From: Chrysomallon squamiferum
Taxonomy: Eukaryota; Mollusca; Gastropoda; Neomphalida; Peltospiridae
Assembly (NCBI GenBank): GCA_012295275.1
Contig: CM022671.1
Coordinates: 17,978,956-18,042,955, forward strand
Length of the DNA stretch: 64,000 nucleotides
Direction of reading: 5' to 3'
Part shown: positions 41,174 to 51,900 of the stretch, piece by piece
Layout of the letters: each line of letters begins with the position of its first letter
Numbering within the stretch: position 1 is the stretch's first letter
Position numbers and translations under genes: made by a program
The notes under the pieces: model-generated
The model's input: the letters and a program-made list of their open reading frames with translations, nothing else
The model's database searches: none
Told to the model about the DNA's origin: nothing

Positions 41174-41319
41174 TTTTGATACAGAACACTAATTATATCC
41201 AAACACTATGTGAAATCCACCGAAATGTCTATGTTAGTATGTATTGTTTATTATAACACGTTATCACTAAAAGGTCTCAGCAGAAAAAGAATGTACATCA
41301 AAATGTTGATTTTATGATA
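41174..41319 (-). promoter_or_regulatory. UQCC5-UQCC6 intercistronic spacer
   Basis: In minus-strand order it holds: a stray ATG opening a 15-codon frame; an AATAAA hexamer (41,252-41,247); a perfect TACTAAC branch-point-like heptamer (41,239-41,233); and an AG preceded by 'tttcacat' (41,207-41,206), 32 bases before the UQCC6 ATG. These features fit three models: a bicistronic mRNA, an alternative cis-spliced 3' exon, or an operon junction with polyadenylation and trans-splicing. All motifs are short and the DNA is AT-rich, so none is decisive. Confidence 0.4.
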
Positions 41320-42484
41320 TCACAGTTTATTTTTAGATGTTGCTGAAGTTTCCAGACTCTGCATAGCAATTTTATGTGCTTGTTTTTCCTTGTATACTGA
41401 ATCTAAAGAAGAGAAAACAAAACTGTAATGAAAGTGAAATACTTTTAGATCATACTAATGCACAACTAGCCAAAATGTATTTAATGAAAAAAAAAACCAT
41501 TTGATTATTTGATATAAATTATTTACATTAATATTTAATGACCGTTTCAAAATGTCACACACCTGCCAAAAACAGTAAAATAAGGCCTACCACGTTAATC
41601 CAAATAAACAAAAAATGATTTAGCATGCATGTGTGTGTTCTTGATGTGATTTTATAAAACTGTTTTGTTAAAATAATTAGTTTTAGATTCTAAAATGTTC
41701 ACGTACATCAAATGCATTCAAGAACGCAGCTTTAATCAACATAAACGAAGCCGTGCATCAACCTGTCTAATCACTGACAGAATGAATAATTAATTTCTCT
41801 TATTAATAGCAAAGGATGTATTATGTTAACTTTCCCATTGATAACATCAAAGAGCACTAGCTGTGCTGAAAATAACCGACGCGGAACAATAAAGACTGAT
41901 CATCAAACCTCTAACAAGTGTTGAAATGGGAACCATTCGTCAAAGTTAAATAAAAGAATATTTGAAAAATAAAAATAAAAAAATAAAAAATAAACGAAAA
42001 CTGATCAAAATATTAATATAGATGCTCGACGTATAAAAGATAAATAGGCTGATATTCTCTAATGCCCCAGCATGATCTTAACTTCTTTAAACGGTTATTC
42101 AGTTAAAAATGTTAATAAATTCGTTTGGATCACGTTTATTTCCATTTGGCATTTTCCAATTTGAATGTCTAGCGGATTTCAATTTTGAGAGTTATGTCCC
42201 TTCTACTTGAATCGTCAGTCCCACATTTTATAAAATAAATATAATGCAAACCAATGCATCAGCCATAACTGCGAAAATTATGTTATTTCATTCTTACATA
42301 TGGAATATTTCACAAACTTACAAAAGTTAATCTGTCCTACTCTCCAATTTACCATTGAAAACTCAACTGCAGCTCCCAAAACAAAAAAAATCGGAAGAAA
42401 TCTATACATTCCAAACGTTTTTTTCCCAGGCCATGCCTGCATAATGCGTTGAATTGTTCTACTAAAAAAGAATCTACTAATCAT
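41320..42484 (-). CDS. SMIM4: Complex III assembly factor 5 (UQCC5 / SMIM4), 81 aa
   Basis: Exon 1 is 42,484-42,322 (54 codons plus one base, ends TTTT|GTAAGT). Exon 2 is 41,402-41,320 (acceptor CTTCTTTAG, stop TGA). The join gives 81 aa (human SMIM4 70). SMIM4 is a mitochondrial inner-membrane protein acting in early complex III (cytochrome b) assembly. Conserved family features seen here are an N-terminal basic helix, PGKKTFGMYRFLP, the hydrophobic IFFVLGAAVEF segment, RVGQ, and after the splice NFYSVYKEKQAH, which corresponds to the family FYDVYRRKAS stretch. Recovering that motif exactly across the junction supports the exon model. It faces TDG divergently and is followed by UQCC6. Confidence 0.92.
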
Positions 42485-42690
42485 GATTTTATTTTAGGAC
42501 ATGTGCTCACTTTCTTGTCTCATTTCACCTTTCAGTTGCTGACATTTTGTAACTTGCCCATGCGCAGAGTAAACTTTCAGAATACTAGAAATGTGCCGAG
42601 AACGTTGATTGGATTAATCACATTTATCAACCAATCACATCTTAGTTTACACGATTATTCCTGTTTAGAAAAATCTGCAGAGAAAATGGG
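42485..42690. promoter_or_regulatory. Bidirectional promoter, UQCC5-UQCC6 / TDG
   Basis: Short interval between the UQCC5 ATG and the inferred TDG leader. It carries CATGCGCAG (TGCGCA at 42,561-42,566), a half-site of the NRF-1 motif typical of mitochondrial-gene promoters. It also carries two CCAAT boxes in opposite orientation: ATTGG at 42,608-42,612 and CCAAT at 42,631-42,635. Inverted CCAAT pairs are a known mark of NF-Y-driven divergent promoters. No TATA box is evident. The motif reading is direct; function is inferred. Confidence 0.6.
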
Positions 42691-42737
42691 AGCACTTACC
42701 GAATAACTGGAAAGATTAATTTCATATAATCTGTTAG
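42640..42737 (+). other. Inferred TDG 5' noncoding exon
   Basis: A good donor (CTGTTAG|GTATGT) follows 42,737, and the TDG start exon at 44,932 opens with an acceptor (TTATTTTTCAG), so a leader exon must lie upstream. The short frame MGALTE at 42,687-42,707 would be an upstream ORF. The 5' end is not determined; 42,640 is only a guess. Confidence 0.4.
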
Positions 42738-43229
42738 GTATGTTTGGCTTTAATTTTCCTCTCGATAAAAGGCTTTACTAATCAAGATTTCTGTTCAGCT
42801 ACTTGGTAAAACAACTGCATTAATATACATCAAAATCAAATACTGGTCATCGTGTATTGGAAGTTGAAATGGCCCTCTCGGCCACTCTGCCATTGGGCCA
42901 TTGTCATTGTTTCGTTTAGTTGAGATTTCAAAAGTCCCTGATGAATCATCTGATTTGTTGTCTCAGATGTCCAGAATTAAGTTTGCGATCGATTTCTAGT
43001 GAACCTTTTTTAGTCGGAACATTACCACCGTTTCTTAATAAAAGGTAATTATTAAATTTGTATTTATCGGGGATTCAGTTACTGAGCTTATTCGTTTCCA
43101 GATTTTCGTTATTCATTTTACGATGAAAAAATAATTTTAAAAAATGACTGGTTTAATCGTATGCATTTGATATTATTTTAAATCATTTATATTTTTATTC
43201 CACTGTGTACGTTTTGTTTATGTTGCCCA

Positions 43230-43231
<2 letters not shown>

Positions 43232-43277
<46 letters not shown>
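43232..43277. repeat. (GT)n microsatellite in TDG intron 1
   Basis: Pure dinucleotide run in the long first intron, which otherwise holds AT-rich sequence, a short (CA)n at 43,490-43,510 and the duplication at 44,427. Confidence 0.95.
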
Positions 43278-43279
<2 letters not shown>

Positions 43280-44426
43280 TTTTTTGTTTATCCCAAAGAC
43301 TTTAACTAATGGTAATGACTAATATAATATATCCGTAATGTATTATTATTCATTATAAATTCATTATATATCCTTTAATTAAATATGAAGTTTAAAATAA
43401 TACATAAATGCAAAATTGTATATAACACAGTTGTAGAAAAACAAGATACTGACATGACATATATGTGTGCATGTTGTTCAGCTAGTTGCACACACACACA
43501 CACACACACAATAATATATCTATATGTGTGCCAGTATATATGTGTGTTTTTATATGAATTATTAATATCTAACTCAACTCTAAAACTAACCGTGAAATTA
43601 ACCCTGAACCTAGAGGCAGAAATTATTATATTTCTTGAATAGATCAGTTAATGTTGATAATGTATTGTTTGATAGTGGATGAACTAGCTCTGATTATTTG
43701 TCCTCAGTGTAAATCCAGTTAGTGTTCCCATCTTGTCAAAGATATTTGACATTACTGTTTAGCAGAACGTGAAAAATGGTGTCCTTTTGCTAATCTTTAA
43801 GTTTAAAATCGGTCAAAAATATAAGGACTGGTTTTATTGGTTGTATCCATTACAAATCACATGGTTAGCAGCTTACAACTGGTTGTTTTTATGTGAAATC
43901 ATAAACTTTGTTTTTCCAATAACCTCAGTATAAAATTTTATGTAGAAACTAGAAGAGAATATCAGTGGAAACAAAACAACTGTTAATACAAAAACATGTT
44001 GAGACATTAAATATTTGTTTAATCATTTGATCTGAACATGTAATGATATCTTATGTATGTTCACATGTTGATCATTAAATGAAAAATTCCACTGAGCAAA
44101 ATCATCAAAATTATTCTTACTTTGATAATAACATTCAATTAGATTTTATTAATATATATTTTTTTTTAAATTAATGTTATTAATATTTCAGCAACAATTA
44201 ATTATTTGATTAAACATTAACATCACTTAAACATGAAATACTTCAATACCTGTTATTTGTTGCTGGACCATTCATTTATAAAACTCTAATTCTAATAAAG
44301 TATGCCAGTATTCAATAAAATAGTTTAAAAAGATAAATCATAAAAAGAAGAATTGTTCAAATATTTATTTTTATTAGTTTTACAATTGATAATTTCTTCC
44401 TGCTGGCCTGCTTTATAGGGACAGAT

Positions 44427-44652
44427 GTAAATAAAATAATTAATACTGAATCTTATTAATGCACTTGTTAAACCAATGACTTGATGCTACAGCTGGTTAA
44501 ACTGCTGTTGTTATAAGACCAACACCTTCTTTGTTCCTGTAAACAAAATAATTAATACTGAATCTTATTAATGCACTTGTAAAAAACCAATTACTTGACC
44601 CTAAAGCTGATTAAACAGTAGTTGTTATAAGACCATCACCTTCTTTGTTGCT
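44427..44652. repeat. Two-copy tandem duplication, period 112 bp
   Basis: Copies begin with 'aaataattaatactgaatc' and run through 'ttattaatgcacttgt', 'ttgttataagacca.caccttctttgtt'. They are about 90 per cent alike by eye. The array lies in TDG intron 1, shortly upstream of the start exon. Confidence 0.9.
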
Positions 44653-44956
44653 ATAAATAATAGTAATTTTCAAATATTCTGGCATAAAAGAAACCAAAAA
44701 ATGCACCTGTTAGACAGATATGGGTTGTTTTTTTTGTACATATTAAAAAGGTTAAAGTGAAGTATTTTATATAACTAATGTAAGACAAATGTTTAAGAAT
44801 CAGAATTTTTTTTTAAATACAAGTCAAAAACAAGTAATCTGCTTGACTGTCAGACTCAAAGTGATAAAGTTTATGTTTATTTTACTGTTTTGATTTTCAT
44901 GTTATTGAAATATATTTGTTTTATTTTTCAGTGCAGCTTTTTGATTGCACTGTAAG

Positions 44957-46676
44957 ATGGATATGAGCAACCAAAACATGTATGTTCAAGCTCTGCTCTT
45001 CTTTTCTTTTGTTGTTGTTGTGCACAAAAAGTACAAAATATAGTGTAAACTAATAAAAAAAAAAAAATGTATGACTATATTGTTTAATTTTATTAATAAA
45101 TAAAATTTAAATAAATAGAAAAGAATATGGCATGGTCTATCGGTTTGGGGGTAATGAACCTTTAAAGAGTTCATCTACTTCATAAGAATGAAAATAATAA
45201 TATAAATGTGTTTGTAACAATGTTCTATTCTTTTAATAAAAATAGTAATAATTCATGCCTAACTGATTTGAATAGTTGTTTGAGGAATGTAATTACTTCT
45301 GCAGGTACAGGTGTAAAAACTAATTAACAATGCAATACCTAATAACACACTAATACACTATTTACACAGTGTAATACATATAACAATGTTATACACAATA
45401 TTGTAATAATTTAAACTAACACAATGTAACATATAATGTAATAAATTAACATAATGCAATACATAATGTTGTAAGAAAGTAACACATTAATGATTATGTA
45501 AATTCTAAGAAAAATAATTTGTTTTCCTTCGATATAACTTTTATCTCCTCTTCTTTCTGAGTACTGATTTATAAGTATTTATTATTGCTTTATTTTCTTA
45601 ACATATATATATATAATTTGAATTTTTATTTATGTTTTACTTCTTTTTTCCTTTCTTAAACATTTCTTATTATTGTTCTTTTTTTTTACTTTATTTTTTT
45701 GTTATTATTTTTTCTTTACCTTCTTATTTTAATTTTTTTTTTTTTTACATACTTGTTTTATTATTATTATTATTATTAATATTATTATTATTATTATTTA
45801 TTAATATGAAAAGATTTTGGAGAAAATATTGACGAATAAAACATATTTTTAGGTTTTTCCATCAAATGCAGTCCTACCAGGCTTATGCACAGCAACAAAT
45901 GATGAACTCACAAATGGGAATTATAGATCAGAAACCAATAGGACTTGTACAGCAGTTTGGGAGGGATGAACAGAATGTTAATACAACAGAGAAGAAACCT
46001 GCAAAGCCATCTAAAAGAAAGAAGAAAGTGAAGTAAGATAAAAGAAGTTATGAGAACTGTGATTGGTTCGTTTACTTCATGTATGTGTGGTGTGTAATCA
46101 AAGTAGTTTTCACTGGATCTTGTAATATAGCACTATAATCCCACCAAAAAAATAAAAAAATAAAATAAAATAAAATAAAATAAAATTTAAAATGGCCTGA
46201 AACTGTATTTAATTCACTGTATATGTTTTCATCATTCATTTATATTTACTGAGCTTTATAATTCAAAGATTGAAAACTATTTTTATTATTATTATTTATT
46301 TATATATATTTTTAAATTTTTATTGTTTAATGTAATAGATTAGATGCCAACAAGTTTGAATTAATAATTTGAAATGTTAATATTGACTTGATAATTGTGA
46401 AATATTTATTTATTTATAATTATCTTAGTAGCTTTCTGTGAATGTGAACACCATTTAATAAAACACCTTTATTTTACAGTGGAGATTACATACATATATA
46501 AATATTGTAAAATAAACTGATGTGTACTGTTCTTTGATGATGATGATTATTATTAGTAGTAGTAGTAGTGGTGTGGTGGTAGCAGTAGTAGTATAATTGT
46601 TATTTTTATTTTTATTTTCTTTAATTATTTTATTATTATTATTATTATTTTTATTATTATTATTATTATTATTATT

Positions 46677-46717
<41 letters not shown>

Positions 46718-47277
46718 AAAATATTTTAAAAATCAGGCCATATCAATGATATTTTCCAGTGGAATTAATTAATATAACAATTTTCTTTACTTCATCCTCC
46801 GATTTTTCTTCGTTTATTTTTCAAATTATGATCTTATTATTTCACAACAGAAAAACAAGCACATAAAATTTATACTTCAAAATAACCCTTTTTTTTTTTT
46901 TTTTTTTTTTTGTTTGTTTGTTTCAGAAGATAGTTTTACTAGAACATTTTTAAACATTTTTAAACATTGTGTTTATTTTACAGGGAAACTGTTACTATTA
47001 AAGTAGAAGATGGGGTCACAGACAAGAAGAAGATGAAACAGGCTAAAATTACAGAACATCTGACAGTGAGAAAGAAACGAGACAGATTCAACGGAATGCC
47101 AGAGGAAGATGTGATCAAGAGAACTCTCCCAGACCACCTCGCAGAAAACCTTGATATCGTTATTGTAAGTTCTTAAAGATATAAACAATTTTTTTTTTAA
47201 ATTAATTAATTAAAAAATTTAAGATTAAAAAGTATTCATGATGATGAGCTTTTATAATAATATTCACTTTTTTTAAA

Positions 47278-47340
<63 letters not shown>

Positions 47341-48931
47341 GGAAGAATCTTTTCCATATTAGACTTTATTTTTAACTTAAGAATTTAAACCATAAATACT
47401 CTGTCACACTGTTTTGTTTTAATTACTGAAACCATTAAATTGAATTGTTTACACCAAGTAATTCTAATCCTGTAACTTTTTGGTTATGAAGAAGTTGCTT
47501 AAATAATTTTTTCTTTACTTCTTAATGATTCTTTTGATTCATATGATCAGTATAACTAATAGGAAAATACATTAAAATGCAAGCATGCATTAAGACTAAC
47601 AGTTATCCAGCTGTATTGTGATGGTATTTTGTATATGTTGGAATATCAAAAATACTTGATAGACTGAGTATGCAGTAATTTTTATCTTCTCAGTTTTGTT
47701 TTGTTTTGTTTTGTTTTGTTTTGTTTTGTTTTGTTTTTATTTTATTTTATTTTATTTTATTTTATTTTATTTTATTTTATTTTATTTATTTATTTATTTA
47801 TTCAAAAAATATTCCCATGATAAATATTTAAATATTCTATTAAAGGATAAATTAATTCTTGTTTTCATGTAAAAATAATATGTAAAAGTGAAAATGATAT
47901 AAAAATAACTGGTTTTATAACAAATAGAAGACAGTGGCTTCTTACATGTAATAAAATTTCTGAAATTATTACTCAGTAATCTTGTTTGTCTGGGGGCTTA
48001 TATTCATTAGAGAAGTTCAGCTCTGAATGGTTCAATTTCAATGAATATTTATTAGCAGCTCCTTAATACATTTTAATAATACAAACTTACTAGACTCAGA
48101 TATTCTTGCAGTATAATACTGAGCAATGAACCTTCTGTATGTACTTACTAACAAAGCAGTTATGGGGCAATAAATGAAACAGAATTCATTACATGTAAGT
48201 TATTTGTCAGGAAGTATTAACAAAATAGATTACTGAATTTTCTAAATTAATTTGGATAATCTGTTTCAGATTGGTATTAATCCTGGATTATTTGCTGCCT
48301 ATGTAGGACATCACTATGCAGGACCAGGAAACCATTTTTGTAAGTTGTTTTTAATATATTTTATGTGATCTGACATTATTTGAATTATTAAATTGTCTTG
48401 GTTAATGTAAGAATTCGGACCTCATAGCAAAAAAAAAAGTGGTCTCATAGTTTCTAGATTTGATTTTCTTTTTTATCTAACTGGAACTGCTAAAGAAAAA
48501 ACTATAATAAGAAACTAAAAAAAAGGCCTTTTTTTATTGTTAAATAATGTGGCATAGACATAATTTGTTTTACATGCATTTTGTTCATACATTATTTTCT
48601 TTTATCTTTTTCTAAATGTCTAAAAATGTGTATAATTCCTTTTTACAAAAAGGTTACTTATTCTTTTCTATGTATGTAATTCAAACATATAAGTAAAATA
48701 TATAATTTTAGTTATTAGAATATTACATTTGAACTTTTTTTTTTTTTTTTCTGATATTTTTTAAAAACAATGTGAATAATATTTTAGTAAATACATACAT
48801 ACTTACATTGTTATAATTTTGTATTTATTATTATTTTATTTTATTTTCAGTATTTAATACAGTAAATGTATTTAGTGATTTTTGTTATTGATATTACTGA
48901 TTTTTTTTATTTTCATAGAGAAATGTTTGTG

Positions 48932-48977
<46 letters not shown>

Positions 48978-51900
48978 GGTTTTTATTTTGTAATTTTTGT
49001 TATTAAAACAACTGACTGTTATTTTTCCACAGGGAAATGTTTGTATTTATCTGGTTTGATACCTGAACCTATGAATGCCTATGATGATTCGAAACTGCTG
49101 GATTTTGGTATAGGATTTACAAACATTGTTGGCAGAACCACTCGTGGAAGTGTAGATCTGAAAAAGTAAGCTATTTCTTATTTCTTGTTATTTATTTACT
49201 TAACCCTTTGGCACAAAACATACTTCTCAATTCCAGGTATTTTTTGGGGAAAAATTACCTAAGTGAAATATCAGTTTTAACTTAGGCTAGTGCATTTAGT
49301 CGAGATAAGTGGTCTTCTAGCATGTGGAAATATCCTGGCAATGACACCAAAAGGGTTAAGCTTAAAGGTGTTAAATGATAGTGTTTTTGAACAGACACGT
49401 AATACTGGGATATACAGGAATATATCAATTTATGTTGTTAAGCAGATAAGTACAGGGATTCTGTTCAGTTTGTTGATATATATATATATATATGTATATA
49501 GAATCTATTCAGTAAGTTTATACATGCTGAACTTAATGAGTTACTTATGTTGATCAGTACTTAACTCTAGTTACATGACAAGTTTTTTTTAAACTGTTTA
49601 CTTAAACATTGCACATCTCATCATATAAAACATATATGAAAATCTCACATCAACCACCCTCCAGTTAATTTTACTCACAAATGTCTTGTTTATCCCACCA
49701 TTTATGCAGTGAGCCATAAGATAATGTCTTTATAATCATTATTTTTACCTAAGCTGTCTTGAAGCCAGGTTTGTTTGCTCCATGTTTTGTTTGTCAGAGA
49801 ATAGTAAAATTAGGGGTATCTATAGTGTTTTTTAATGGTTCAATTAGTTCTGCAAATATGTATTTAATCAGATAAAATAACAGTTTTATCTAATACTACT
49901 GTTAAAGCTGGTAGAGTATCATTATTTCTTGTTTTATATTATTTCATATTAGTTCCAACTTTTTTCTTGTTTAATTTTTATCATTTATGTGAAACTTTTC
50001 TTACATGGCCTAGTTATTTTTAAATTTTCTAGTATAAGATTAAAAATATATATATAATTTAAAAACTATAGTACTTTAAGATGTTTTTGTTCTGAATTTG
50101 TAAATAGATACATTGTTTTTCTCTACATATTTTATAATTTCATTTTTTAAAATTTGTTTTTCTTAATCCAGAGAAGAAATAAAAGAAGGAGCTCAGATTT
50201 TAAAAGAAAAAATCATCAAATACAAACCAAAGATTGCTGTTTTCAATGGAAAAGGTTTGCATTTAAAAATGAATCAAGATTTTAATATTTTAAATTATAT
50301 GATGTTTTATATTTAAACTTTACTGGATTTGATTAGGGGTTTATTTATTTTTGTTTTCTGTGTAGCAGTGTAAGGCCAGGTGTTTTATATTTTATTATAA
50401 ATGTTGGTTTATAAAATAGGTGTCACAAATTATTTAATTAAATTTGTTTCTTTCAAATCTTTACTCCAGGAATTTATGAAGTCTTCTTGGGTCACAAGAA
50501 TTTCTATTTTGGAAAACAGCCTGAAGTATTAGATGGATCTAACACAGTGAGTTTTTTCAAGATATATATATTTTTCATTCCATTGACATTTTCTTTTCAT
50601 TTATCTTTAAATCCTGTAACTTTGGCCTTTCCTACATTTTAAATACATCCCTCAATTATTTTGAAAACATAATGTTAAGTAGATTCCAAAATACATTTCT
50701 GTTACAATTATCTGAAGAAGAAATAATTTAATTTTTTAATCATCAATTTTTATTTTAAACAAATCAGTTGTGATGAAATTGTTTTTATTGTTACTGTTAA
50801 GGTTTTCTTTAATTAAACAAATAACATTAGATGGAAAATTGTTTTTATTGTTATTTTTTTATTGTTATTTTTAAGGTTTTCTGTGTTTAAACAAATCACA
50901 TCAAATCAACTGGATTTTCAAGGTTGTCTGTGTTTAAACAAATGGATATCAGGATGAAATTGTTTTTAATGTTATTTTAAGGTTTTCTGTGTTTAAACAA
51001 ATCAAATCAGGTTGTCGATGTTTAAACAAATTAAATCAGGTTATCTTGATGAAATTGTTTTGTTATTTTCAAGGTTGTGTAAAAACAAATTGTTTTGTTT
51101 TGTTATTTTTAAGGTTGTCTGTTTTAAACAAATCACATCAGGATTTTATTGTTATTGTTAAGGTTTTTTGTGTTTAAACAAATCAAAATTGTTATTTTAA
51201 AGGTTTTAAACAAATCACATCAGGATATCATGATGAAATTGTTTTTGTGGTTATTGTTAAGGTTTTCTGTGTTTAAACAAATCACATCAGTATAATTGTT
51301 TTGTTATTTTCAAGGTTGTCTATGTTTAAACACATCACATCAGTATAATTGTTTTGTTATTTTCAAGGTTGTCTATGTTTAAACACATCACATCAGTATA
51401 ATTGTTTTGTTATTTTCAAGGTTGTCTATGTTATGCCGTCCTCAAGTGCCCGTTGCGCTCAGCTTCCGAGAGCAGTGGACAAGCTACCGTTCTTCACAGC
51501 CCTGAAGAAACTTCGAGACCATCTCCGTGGCGACATCCACCTGGAAGACGACTCGGAAGTGACGTTTCCTGACCTAGAGCTGAAGGTGTTCAAGCAGGAG
51601 AAAATAGAACCGGTTGAAAACGAAGAAGTTGTTCCAGAAGCTCAGAAACTGACGGCAGCTTCTGCTTCTGTGCTTTCACATGACATTCAGGTCAGTCCGA
51701 ACTCAATGTGGCCCCCAGTGAAGCAAGAAAAAGGCTACAACCCGGCTGATTACGGTGGAATGTCCAACCAGGCACCAATGGCTGCGTCTGCAGCACATGC
51801 TCATGCCAAGAATGTGTATAAAAATTCCCATGAGATGAGCTATCCGCTGACAAACAGTTCAGGAGCTCAGGCGTTGAGTGTGGATCTCACAGTCCCACAC

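Noticed and set aside
42449-42706. 85-codon plus-strand frame across the TDG/UQCC5 promoter
   Set aside because: It overlaps the well-supported UQCC5 first exon on the other strand. Its content has no family likeness and only its end would fall in the inferred TDG leader.
50760-51420. Regularly spaced repeats resembling a CRISPR array
   Set aside because: Units are directly adjacent with no unique spacers, lie in an intron of an animal gene, and have no cas genes. It is a minisatellite.
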